The notes below the pieces were generated by a model that did not search any database, had not been told where the DNA came from, and was given only the letters and a program-made list of their open reading frames with translations. A stretch of 64,000 nucleotides of DNA from Crossaster papposus (taxonomy: Eukaryota > Echinodermata > Asteroidea > Velatida > Solasteridae). Location of the stretch: the NCBI GenBank assembly GCA_037893245.1, contig JBAIAA010000451.1, positions 1 to 64,000 of the forward strand. Direction: 5' to 3'. Below, one piece after another: positions 54,535 through 63,875 of this stretch (its first letter is position 1; every line of letters starts with the position of its first letter). The position numbers and the translations under genes were made by a program.

Positions 54535-57500
54535 GTAAGAACTAGAGTTGTATTGGAGTTCCTGCAAGCCCCCTGCAAGTCTATATCAGATATGAGACAG
54601 AGGGACTCCCCCTTTAATCCCCAATACCCATTTATACACTCTCTAGACTATTATACACATATGGACTGGCAATGAGGTCACTAGAGCACGTCTATTCCCC
54701 TGAGGGACTGTAAGTGACCAGAAGGGGGATCTATTTCCCGAGGCCGAAGGCCGAGGGAAATAGATCCCCCTTCTGGTCACTCACAGGCCCGAGGGGGATA
54801 GACGTGCTCTACTGACCAAATCATGCCAGTCCATGTGTTTTATAGCACACCTCGGTTCAAAAGATCTAGACACCGCCATTTTTCATATTAATATGAGCCT
54901 GGCAAACCTCTTGAGGGCGCTGTAACCAGTCAAAATTGTTAAGTCTATTGCCCGCTTCGGGAACTACATTATTTCCCGCAAATTCAAGGTGGCGCAAATC
55001 TCATGCACTAGCCTATAATAGTTAACCCCACGTGACCGTGTTTCAGCCAACCAGAATACAGAACTAGCAAGAGGTGTGTTATAATGTTACCTAACACCCC
55101 CCCCCCCCCCCCAAAATTCCCCTTAACCAGTTCGCGCCGGGATTATTTTAACATCGCCGAGCCCACGGGCGGGATTATTTTTAACGAAACTCAATCCGAA
55201 GCGTGTTCAGGCTGATAGTGCCGGGAAGCACACCCACGCATTTCCGGCCTTGCCCGCTGCTGACATACATTTCCGAACTTGAACTTGGCGTGTTTATGCG
55301 TCATCCGTTTTGAATCTGGGAAAATTTTTGCGTTTATATACGTCATCCGGCGCGAACTGGTTAAAACCCCAAAAAGGAATTCTTAGAAACCACAACATTC
55401 TGCAAACACAATGACCACTACAAAGGAGAGGGAGGTCTTTTTTTTTTTTTTTAACAAGTTTACGCCGGGATTATTTTAACATGGCCGAGGCGAGGGATTA
55501 TTTTCAACGAAACTCGATCCGAGGCAGTTTCAGGCCGATAGTACAGGGAAGCACACCCACGCATTTCCGGCCTTGCTCGCTGCTGACAGACATTCCCGGC
55601 CTTGCTCGCGGCGTGTTTTTGCATCATCCGTTTTGAATCTGGGGAAAACTTTGCAATTATATACGTCATCCGGCGCGAACTGGTTTAAGTAGATTTTGTT
55701 CTCTTTTTTTTTCGTACGCAGATTTAAATCAGAGTTACATGGATCGTTCGGCCGTTGCCATGGTGAATGGCAAGCCTTGGCACATGTTGCAGCCACTCAC
55801 GGAGGACTGCGAGCTACGATTTGTCACGATGAAGGACGACGATGTGACAGAGGCTAACAAGGCGAGTATACAATGACAGGCTGGAAGTCCAGCAAGTATA
55901 GGCTTGGGCAATTCCATGTCAGAATCGCTAAAGCCCTGTTCGCACTGGACTTTTTTTGATAAAACTTACCGAGACGATTGGTACTTTTCCCATTTTAAGT
56001 CCAGTGCGGACAGCCTAGGACGTTTTTCCTCTCAGTTACTTTTCCCGGGTCCAGTGGTTACTTTTACCGGCCAACTGCTGCCCAGGAAAACTTCCCAGGT
56101 AACTTTTCCCGAGACGATAAGTCTAGTGCGAACAGCGCGAGTTGGTAAAAGCGGCCCCCTAGTGCGAGGTCATGCTACACAAGACACCGCGCATATAATC
56201 TTTGCATTGTTTACGTGCGCGCACGCTGATGCATGCACATCGCATCGTGATCACATTCGCACGTGGTTCTGCAAAAAGATTACGGAGTGTTGTTGTTCCT
56301 TTGGTCAAAATTATGGCAGATATTATTATTGATACAGTCGGAAGTTTGATTGGTGCTACCAGTGCATTATTTCCAAATGATAATAAAGAACGTCAACGTG
56401 TCTTACGACGAAAGAAAGCACGACAACAGACAACGCAAAGCACCCTCATGAGTCATTATACTGACAGCTCGGTTACTTCTCCCGCGGTCTTCGTAAAATG
56501 TTCCAAGAAAGTCCAAGTGCGAACAGTGGTAAGATTTGACCATTTTTTTTTACCATCGTCTCAGTAAAACCTTCCCTCAAAAAAGTTCAGTGAGAACACG
56601 GCTTTAGAATGAATGTTACGCCACAGCTTGCATTGATATTCCAGAGTTTTCTCACTGAGAGACCACAAAGTGCAATAATATGGTTTCGGAAGTCAAGTTT
56701 TTGAGTCTAGGTGCACCGTCACGGTCGGGTACCCGGGTACCCGTGACTATTATTAGAATCATAACAAAAAAAACGGAAGTATACACCGCTCACTCCACTA
56801 ACAAGCTGCAGCGCGACTGCCACACTGGCATGGCGTGCTTTACTTCCCCTCCATTCCGCAACTCAAAAAATGCACGGGCCTACTTTGCAACTCAGGGTTC
56901 GACCTTAACGCTGGTCCGCAAACAAATTCTAGTCAAAACTGCGGCGGTCTAGTCAAAACCCTTTTCTAAGTAGTCCGGCGGTCCAGTTAAAAAAAAAAGA
57001 CAAGATAAGTTAAGTGCGTGGTTTTCAGAGCCAGATTGTCAACAGCGATCCCGTACTGCGTGGAGTTTACTCTGTTTGTAAATGAATTGACTTGCCGCTC
57101 CCCATAATTGCAAGTCTACAGTGGCACGTCTTTTTTCCAAAATAAATAAGGTTCAATGAACTAAATCCTTTGAGTGAGCCGACACGAAATGTAGCAAAAA
57201 AGCCGACCGCAGATGGGCTGGCCGCAGAGTTGATACAATAGAAGCAAATACCTCTCCTGCAGTATCAGGTTTCAAAACCACATTCCAGGTACGGGTCCGT
57301 GGGATCGTGAATTAATTCAGCACATTTTCCAAAAAGTAAACCTCGGAAAAACTTACTCAAAGGACAACTCAGGGGGGAGCGGAGGGGAGGCCCAACAAAG
57401 TGCGCCACCAACGTTGAAATGTATCTCATTCATTCTTCCACGCTCATGAGCCACACATCTCACACAGTAAATACGTATAGATCGCTACCTCGAAGCGCAC

Positions 57501-58072
57501 CATTGAAACACGTACAAATTTGCTCCGTGCTCGCTCCCCGAATTCAGTGATTCAAATAACGTCCGCAAAGCCAGGTACACAGGCACGATCTACACGAATT
57601 TTTTTGGGGGCGATGTCATTTTCTGCCAGTTTCGTTCGAAAACAACACGATAAAACGCAAGGGGGTCACAGGCAGATTTTTTTTAAAATTCAGTATATCA
57701 CTGCTACATCCTTTTTTAACGTATCCATGGAAAAAAATAAGTGGGGTCGAAGCACGATTTTTCACAATTTATCGATTATTATTGCCCTTTTTAGGGGAGG
57801 TATTTGTTAACGTCGTTTGAGTATTTGTGCACAATCTCCACGCGCATCAACGGTACGTCAACGCTTAATTTTTTCGACTGCTTTTTTCATTTTCAATACA
57901 ATTTTTGTCATTGGATGATAAACATTAAGGTAAATAACAACCTTGTACAACTACAAAAGACAAGATGTTAAGATTGGATGCCAAAAACTCTTTATTTTTC
58001 GAGTGAGAAAATTGTTCCCCCCCTATTTTGAGAATGGACGGTACCACAGCGTTTCGCAATCACAGCCTCGAA

Positions 58073-58109
<37 letters not shown>

Positions 58110-60659
58110 TCCGCCCCCCCTGGGACAACTGTAACAAAACACTGATACAATGTCAGCCGCAAGTTATAGTAGCTGTCAGAATTGTCGGTAAATAGACTTC
58201 AAAGGCATTTTTTTAATCACAATGACTACAAAGAAAGCTCAATCATCCGTTAGGCTGCTATCTAGACATCGGGAAATTGTCGGTAAATGGACTTATAAGA
58301 CGTTGTACTCAGACGTTTTCTAACAATTTATCGGCACGCAATGAACATAAAAGACGCTTGCCTTTCTGAAATAATGTGTCAACATTTACAAAGGCAGTTT
58401 CGGGTAAACAAATCGATAAATTGGAGCCGGGTACCCGCAATCAGCGGTCGGGTTACGGGTACCCGGGTACCCGGCACGGCCTTAATTTTAAAACACTGAC
58501 CCCAATTTGTTAAATTTAGCTTGTCCACATTTGCAATACGGTTACACAATACGGTTAAATGGGTGCAAGCCTGAAGTCTGGTTTCCCGACCCTTATAACT
58601 CCATGACGCCAATAAATTGCTCTGTTTTGTCTGATGGAAGCCAAGGAACCAGTTGTTTTTCTTTGTTTTTCCAGCATCTACTAACTCAAAACTTCAAACA
58701 AGTCGGTGTAACAATATTTGCTATAAAATACTAACCTCCTAAATCCATCTATTTCTGAAAATTACAGTAAAAGCAAATATTATAATATATTCGCGGAAAA
58801 AACAAGAACTGCCCGACACTGATTAAAAACGAATGCCGTTTTAATATCTCAGTCCTTCTGATTTGAAAATCACAGGCGTGTTGAAAAAAGCTCACCTTGA
58901 TTTTCCTAGGCGTGTACATTTTCAAGGCGTGTGATTCTGTGGTCCAACCTGAGACTAAACAATACTTGGCATTTTTGTTTTGTATAATGTTTATCTTGGT
59001 TAGTTTACAGTAAAGCCATTTTCTTATTAATGACATAATTTTTTTCACAAATGATGTACATGAACATGTAGTATAATTATGTCGTAAATGTATGCCGAGG
59101 TGTTCTTATATCGTATTACGATCGAGGATCGAAACACGATCGAGGATCAAAACACAAAAGAGAACAAAGGGAACAAAGGATCCTCGAAGGACGGTTTGCT
59201 TGTCCGAATTCGGTCCTCGATCGTTGGGGCAAGCGCTAAGTAATGGGGTTAGGGTATAGTAAAGGAACAAAGGAAAACACAATATCGATCCTCGGTCGTT
59301 ATGTGGTTCACGACTGTGTGTGTGGTACAGTGGGATTCAGGCGTGTGATTATTAGCACTTCCCAGGAAGCTTGTACTTTGTGGGCGTGTGATGGCATGGG
59401 GGTGCGATCGCACGCCTCAAATCAGGACTGTTATCTTGTTGTTTGTTAGGCATCTTTGATTGTAAAACTTCAGAGAGGTCAGTTAAACGATATTTACTAT
59501 AATATACAACCTCTCAAATCCACCCATTTCGAATAATTTAAGCAATTGCCAACATACATTCTACCTTTAAAACTCCATGTAACCTGAATTCTGCAAAATC
59601 CTTTAATATTTATTACTGGTGACCAATACCTGAATCCTGCAAAATTCCTGCAGTGGGTTTACAATTGAGCTATAAAGCAGCTAAACATGGAACAAACAGC
59701 TGCTAAGTGCCCTATTACAAGGGTCTGCACTCTGTACAGACCCTTGGTATGCATACATGTAACTTACACCTTGACTGAAGCTCTATGGAGAATGTCATAG
59801 AACATGAGCAGTATGAAAGCACAAAGTAAAATATAGCCTGAATCCTCAAAAACCCTCATTTTATAAATACCCAAGTTTAATACCACAATCCTACAAAATA
59901 CAGCATTATTTTAGGCCTTGTGACCTGGATCCTTCAGTGGCAAAAACCCATAATCCCCTTAATCTTGCAAAATCCTCCGATGCATCTACTCCCAAGTGCC
60001 TTCAATCCTGCAAATTCCTCTATTTGGCAAAGAGAATTTGGAGAATTTGGGATGGTTACCGTTAATATTTGACCTGGCACCACAAAATGGGTGGAAAGTT
60101 GCCAAATAACAAAATTGACATTAATACATTTCTAGAAAGAAGAAGTTCTAAGCTTTCAAATGATGTATTGTGTGTTGCTGTAGCTTATTCCTAGCTGTCG
60201 CTATACTCCTTTGAAATTGTTGAAGTCATGCTCCTTTGTTTTGAGAAAACGGAGTTCAAAGTCCGTGAACCGTGCCAACTATACTATCACTCAGTGCAAT
60301 TCAGCCACCAACAAAACACACTTTAGAGTTTTAATTGAGCTAAACAATTTTGAAATATGATAAAGAAGGGTTGTTTGCATGTAAAAACGTTAACAACTCT
60401 AAACCGACCTCCCACTTGAAAAATAAACGTTTCGGCCAATAACTCGTTTTGGCCATGTGCGACTTTCCACTCATTTCGTGGTGCCAGGTCAAATATATAA
60501 ATAGATTAATTACGATTGTTCCTATCATTATGGCAGTGTTTCCTCTCTATTCTTGCCAGGCATTCTGGAGGTCATGCTCCCTGATGATGGCTGCCGTCCT
60601 ACAGTCGGCGTTCAAAGACGACATCCCAGTGGAATTCGCAAGGGCGCCAGACATTCCAA
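54340..60659 (+). CDS. MRPL39: MRPL39 (mL39), mitochondrial large-subunit ribosomal protein, partial
   Basis: Three exons are recognised: 54340-54534, 55722-55861 and 60560-60659. Together they encode ~144 residues corresponding to the N-terminal third of mL39. Conserved stretches are [53 protein letters not shown] and [20 protein letters not shown]. mL39 is a threonyl-tRNA-synthetase-like (TGS-bearing) structural protein of the mitoribosome large subunit. Phases fit: CAT spans junction 1 and junction 2 is phase 0. Donor 2 is GC (AAG|GCGAGT). Exon 1 with the transit peptide lies upstream and was not found. Later exons must lie beyond 64000, since 60660-64000 is all repeats. Diverges from CFAP45. 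Confidence 0.94.
54655..54837. repeat. nested foldback hairpin
   Basis: Outer arms ACACATATGGACTGGCAATG and the mirror ending CCAGTCCATGTGT. Middle arms GAGCACGTCTATTCCCC and GGGGGATAGACGTGCTC. Inner near-perfect arms GTGACCAGAAGGGGGATCTA ... CCCGAGGCC around GAA. In the MRPL39 intron. Confidence 0.9.
55127..55360. mobile_element. MITE CCAGTTCGCGCCGG, copy 1 (TTAA target)
   Basis: TTAA on both sides (55123-55126 and 55361-55364). Ends CCAGTTCGCGCCGGGATT and TCATCCGGCGCGAACTGG. Contains GGGATTATTTT twice. 234 bp. Confidence 0.92.
55455..55683. mobile_element. MITE CCAGTTCGCGCCGG, copy 2 (TTAA target)
   Basis: Same family and orientation as 55127-55360, ~95 bp further on. TTAA stands at 55451-55454 and, after one extra T, at 55685-55688. 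Ends CAAGTTTACGCCGG and CCGGCGCGAACTGG. Confidence 0.9.
55722..55861 (+). CDS. MRPL39: MRPL39 exon 3
   Basis: Acceptor TTTTCGTACGCAG; the donor is AAG|GCGAGT, a GC-type 5' splice site. Encodes [40 protein letters not shown] and VTEANK. 140 nt. Confidence 0.94.
55928..56607. mobile_element. inverted-repeat element with TAAAGCC.TGTTC ends
   Basis: The left end CTAAAGCCCTGTTCGCACTG and right end CAGTGAGAACACGGCTTTAG are imperfect inverse over ~50 bp. AGTCCAGTGCGAACAG-like units recur inside (55999, 56122, 56513). 680 bp. Short frames inside are not recognised. In the MRPL39 intron. Confidence 0.85.
56608..57392. other. intron DNA, possible left arm of a GGGTACCC foldback
   Basis: GGTCGGGTACCCGGGTACCC at 56724-56747 is mirrored at 58437-58475 (GGGTTACGGGTACCCGGGTA). 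This suggests a ~1.75-kb element 56724-58475 in which repeat G copy 2 lies. No gene seen. Confidence 0.5.
57393..58106 (+). mobile_element. dispersed repeat G, copy 2, ending in poly-C
   Basis: Near-identical to 7498-8242 from CAACAAAGTGCGCCACCAAC to the terminal C run (58075-58106). It lacks the 30-bp duplication of copy 1. In the MRPL39 intron. Confidence 0.88.
58107..59117. other. MRPL39 intron DNA, no exon recognised
   Basis: Contains the right GGGTACCC arm (58427-58475) and AT-rich DNA. No exon with support. Confidence 0.5.
59118..59299. mobile_element. small foldback element with CGATCGAGGATC ends, copy B
   Basis: Inverse of 15801-15942 with additional CGATCGAGGATC units at its left end. 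Ends ACGATCGAGGATCG and GATCCTCGGTCGT. Confidence 0.72.
59450..59577. mobile_element. MITE family A, partial copy 5 (inverted)
   Basis: Reverse orientation: GATTGTAAAACTTC, GTTAAACGATATTTACTATA and CAAATCCACCCATTTCG, ending CATTCTACCTTTAA. Only the 5' part of the element is present. Confidence 0.75.
60069..60492. mobile_element. GTGACC-type element, family D copy 2
   Basis: Flanked by ATAT (60065-60068 and 60493-60496). Ends TTGACCTGGCACCACAAAAT and ATTTCGTGGTGCCAGGTCAA, showing matched end changes. 424 bp, just upstream of MRPL39 exon 4. Confidence 0.92.
60560..60659 (+). CDS. MRPL39: MRPL39 exon 4 (last recognised)
   Basis: Acceptor TATTCTTGCCAG, donor CCAA|GTGAGA. Encodes [20 protein letters not shown], then [13 protein letters not shown] plus one base. 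100 nt. Confidence 0.93.
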
Positions 60660-60682
60660 GTGAGAGATGGCTTTACATCACA

Positions 60683-61125
60683 GACATGAACGCACAGACC
60701 GCCAGGTCCTATTCAAACCTACATGAGCATTTTGTGATTTGCGCGGCGCCCGACTTAAATACGTTGGCAAATTCATCCCTCGGTATGGGGAATTTCTACA
60801 CAACTGAATAGTTATTGAAAGCATTTTGTGATTCACAAAAACAAAATAATGTACAAAACATAGGCCACGTGGATTCAAAATATCCAGTTTCAATCTTGAT
60901 ACTTACAAATGAAGACTTATAAGGTCTATCTTTGGTGCGTTGCCCAGTTGGCACACTGAAAAGCGCGCGATGTGTTGCCAGCTGAACGAAGATTGTATAC
61001 AAAAGTATATTATGAACGCACAGGCAAAACGCGTTGTGCAATAGGTGCGTAGAACTCGTGCAGTATAGGTTACGTGCAACCAATAACGGTTTTGTGCACA
61101 CGACTGACGGTCTATGCGTTTATAT
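60683..61125. mobile_element. MITE family H, copy 2
   Basis: Homologous to 222-743 from ACAGACCGCCAGGTCCTATT to CACGACTGACGGTCTATGCG. It starts ~25 bp after MRPL39 exon 4. Its right end is broken by element F. Confidence 0.8.
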
Positions 61126-61556
61126 GTGACCTGCTCCCCGAAAAAAACCGAACAAAAGTTGACAATTTTAGTTTTTTAGATTCTGCTTTTTTTTCTCAAT
61201 TCTCTAGGTTCTCGGCTTTAAAATGATGTATCATTTACATGTACCCTTACCATATCTCCCCTGGTGGTAGGATTTAGTGATAAAACTCTGACAACCTAAT
61301 TATGAGATTTAAGCAGCTTTGAAGTTTCGAAAAGCCTATTATTTCTATACACCATTGTTTCTCAAATCGACCAAAAAAAACCGCATTTCTAGGTGAGGGA
61401 TTATGTTCGAATTTGTTGAGATTGTAGATTAATAGTTGGTGATTTAGAAAAAACCCAAACCTCAAAATGGTAAAATCCACCCCGAAATGACTTTACGAGT
61501 ACATTATAATAAAACACATTGTGCAACTTTGTCCGGGTTTCGTTGGAACAGGTCAC
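61126..61556. mobile_element. GTGACC-type element, family F
   Basis: Flanked by ATAT (61122-61125 and 61557-61560), inserted in the right terminus of H2. Ends GTGACCTGCTCCCCGAAAAA and TTTCGTTGGAACAGGTCAC. 431 bp. Confidence 0.88.
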
Positions 61557-61580
61557 ATATGTCTGTGCTCTATAATTCTG

Positions 61581-62020
61581 TGACCCACTCCACAATAATG
61601 GGTATTATGTCACAAAATATTGAAATTGAGTTATATGCATGGTTGGAAAGCCCACATTGTAAGCTTCTAGTTGGTATATAATAGAGCTCCATAGCTACTC
61701 CCGTTTTGGAGATATGACATGTTTGCTTTTGATTACTTCCTTGGAGTTCAAATTACACAACTGAGAAAACAGGCTTTGAAAAAGCCGGCTTGGTTGTAGA
61801 ACAACAGAACGATGAACACAAAATGAGCGCGTTTTCCACTTTAATCATCAAAATCAACATTTCTTTGAATGAAACCTGAACATATTGGTGTTAAAGATGT
61901 CATTAATGTCATGTCATGTAAATCCCATTTTGATGAAATGTTTACCCTCTTAACTTTGAGTGGGCCATTACATGATAATGCACAGCGCGACTTAATACCC
62001 TTTATTGTAGAGCCGGTCAC
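61581..62020. mobile_element. GTGACC-type element, family E/F-like, eroded
   Basis: Ends GTGACCCACTCCACAATAAT and TTATTGTAGAGCCGGTCAC. The right flank is ATAT but the left flank (TTCT) does not match, so one flank has decayed. 440 bp. Confidence 0.75.
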
Positions 62021-62237
62021 ATATACTGTGAATGGCTTAGATGTGATTTCTTACAAAAAGGGCAAGGAGATTTTGGTGGACTAAAATCACAATCAGTGTC
62101 TGGGTCACACCTCTCTATTTTAAGTGTAACATCCACTGAGCTAAAACCTCAACATGTTGAGGTTTTGAACATTCTTATTTGGATTTTAGCAGTGTTCTTA
62201 TACGGCAGAAGTTATGTACATGTATTCACCCCTGACA

Positions 62238-62268
<31 letters not shown>

Positions 62269-62540
62269 GGGCAGGCTGTCGGGCGGGCTGTCTGTCACGG
62301 TGTCTGTCTGTCATGGTGTCTGTCGGGCTGTTTGCCTTAGTAGTATGGAAATGGCCGCTTCTAAACCAAATCGTACCAAAAAGGAAATTACCTCGCCTCG
62401 AGTAGTATAGTAAATGCGAATCCTGGAGCAGCTCGGATTTGTTATCTCCAGTTTTTCATTTTTTTTTATAAATTCATGCTCTTCTATCAAAGCGTCACCC
62501 CACAAAAAAGACACTTTTTTTTTTGAGTGTCTTTCTTTTT
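62021..62540. other. simple repeats and junction with a virus-like element
   Basis: Holds a (CTGT)n microsatellite at 62238-62330 and a hairpin AACCTCAACATGTTGAGGTT (62145-62164). The change to AT-rich sequence resembling the neighbouring virus-like block occurs near 62420. The hairpin GACACT-T(10)G-AGTGTC at 62510-62531 stands just past the minus-strand ORF stop. Confidence 0.5.
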
Positions 62541-63080
62541 TTAAATGTCAAAACTAAAAAACGACAAAACTTTTAACGAATCTAAAGGAGGCGCTGACGG
62601 TGTCGCGGCGTAAAAAGGAGGTCGATCAAAATAATGTTTATTTATTGAGAAGCTGTAATTGTTTTCTTTAGACACCAACTCTTCTACGTGTCTTTTTATC
62701 TCGGATTTGATACCACTCGAATCGATTTTAGTTTCCGTCTTTTCCGACAGCTTGCTGCCAGACCTGATGGCCTCTTTCATATCGTTAAATTGTCTCAATC
62801 CTTTTAAAATCAAAGCGTATTCTTCGTGGGATATATCACCGTCTTCTATAGCTTGAGAAATAAGATCTCTTGCGATGTTAAGTTTAGCCTCGACTAAGAC
62901 TCTAATCTCGTCATGTTTTTTAACTTCTTTAATAGCTCGTTTTGCTCTTCGACGTCGGGAAATGATATAACACTTAATCCGAGGTAATATCCGGCAATCT
63001 ATAGTCGCTGAATAGATCCAGAAAAGAATAGACCCAGTATTGACGAGTTGTTCAACGCGTTCGTTACAATCTCGAGACTC
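62541..63080 (-). CDS. small protein of a Polinton/adintovirus-like element, 5' end lost
   Basis: A frame open for ~179 codons on the minus strand with no ATG at its 5' end, which suggests the true start is lost by frameshift or mutation. It has a short hydrophobic stretch (SILFWIYSATID), an Arg-rich segment (IISRRRRAKRAIKEVKKHDE), a conserved-looking block (VEAKLNIARDLISQAIEDG, then HEEYALILKGLRQFND), and a C-terminal Pro-rich end. I recognise the EAKLN / EE-x-LIL pattern from proteins found beside PolB genes in mobile, virus-like elements of marine invertebrates, but from memory only and without a known function. Its neighbours on the right fit the same element. Confidence 0.6.
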   Translation of the reverse strand, partial: ESRDCNERVEQLVNTGSILFWIYSATIDCRILPRIKCYIISRRRRAKRAIKEVKKHDEIRVLVEAKLNIARDLISQAIEDGDISHEEYALILKGLRQFNDMKEAIRSGSKLSEKTETKIDSSGIKSEIKRHVEELVSKENNYSFSINKHYFDRPPFYAATPSAPPLDSLKVLSFFSFDI

Positions 63081-63138
63081 TTAAAATCTAAGTCTATTTT
63101 ATTAAAAGTATTATTTATTTTTTTCTTGTTTCTTAAAA

Positions 63139-63317
63139 ATATGGCTAGCATCGCTATGATGATCGGAGGCGCTATAGTTAACGCTTTAGCTTTCACGGGA
63201 TCAAATTTTTTTTAGAGCATGAAACAACAACAACAAGACAAAGAGCGCAAGAGACACGAGTTGGCTTTAGAAAAAGTGGCGACGGCAAAAAAACGATTGG
63301 GAAAAATGTTGGGTTAG
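63139..63317 (+). pseudogene. small TM/charged-helix protein of the same element, interrupted
   Basis: ATG at 63139 opens MASIAMMIGGAIVNALAF, a glycine-rich hydrophobic helix, and hits an in-frame TAG at 63211-63213. The frame continues beyond it with a charged helix (DKERKRHELALEKVATAKK) until the sequence is cut at ~63318 by an inserted repeat. Divergent from, and close to, the minus-strand ORF at 62541-63080. This type of small membrane-helix protein occurs next to PolB-bearing elements as far as I recall; its function is unknown. Broken in two ways, so not functional. Confidence 0.55.
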
Positions 63318-63580
63318 CATGGGCGGATACAGGAAGGGGGTCCAAGGGGTCCGGACCCCCTCCCCCCCCCCTTTTAATTCTTGAGAAAAAAGAAAAGAAA
63401 AAAACACCAAAAGAATGATTTACCACAAGTTGAAGTATGGTTGAAGATATAGAGTGAATCATCGGTTCTAATTCTGTGGACACATTTTTGGCAAATGAAA
63501 ACATTATAAACATTGGTATATGTACTTTGGTAGACAAAACACGCCGCATATGCATACAGCTAATGTCTTTGGATATTGTG
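63318..63580. mobile_element. inserted repeat with GGGGTCC..GGACCCC motif
   Basis: The frame at 63317 ends abruptly in GCATGGGCGGATACAGG, followed by GGGGTCCAAGGGGTCCGGAC, a C run and AT-rich DNA. This type of GGTCC-rich end is common in short DNA transposons of marine invertebrates. The right end is not fixed (approximately 63560-63590). Confidence 0.5.
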
Positions 63581-63604
63581 CAGCCAACGTTTTTCTATTT
63601 GATT

Positions 63605-63875
63605 GATTGGAGCGGGAAAGTCTGCGTCTTAAAAATGTAATCCATCGTTTTTATCATAAATTGATGGTCTGTCTTCGTGGATTTTATAATCGGGTTTGTC
63701 TTTTACTCGTTGTTTTACTTTGTCGGTATACTTACCGAGAGCGGCTCTCAAACACCACAAAAGCTTTTTTGTTTTCTAAAAAAAACGGTAGTTTTGTATA
63801 AGAGTTTCCGCTCATAGGCCTATAACGGTCGATGTTGATATAAAACGCGAGTATTCTAACGAGTTTCCAGCCCGA
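63605..63875 (-). pseudogene. fragment resembling the N-terminal region of a Polinton-like PolB ORF
   Basis: On the minus strand one frame (~63875-63756) encodes a block with IDRYRPMSGNSYTKLPFF. A second frame (~63755-63630) continues with the WCLRAALGKYTDKVKQ block, so a frameshift or small deletion lies near 63756. A stop follows at ~63630. Blocks of this kind stand N-terminal to the DNA polymerase in Polinton/Maverick and adintovirus-like elements; the polymerase motifs themselves are not in the window. The element probably continues past 64000. Old, broken copy. Confidence 0.5.
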
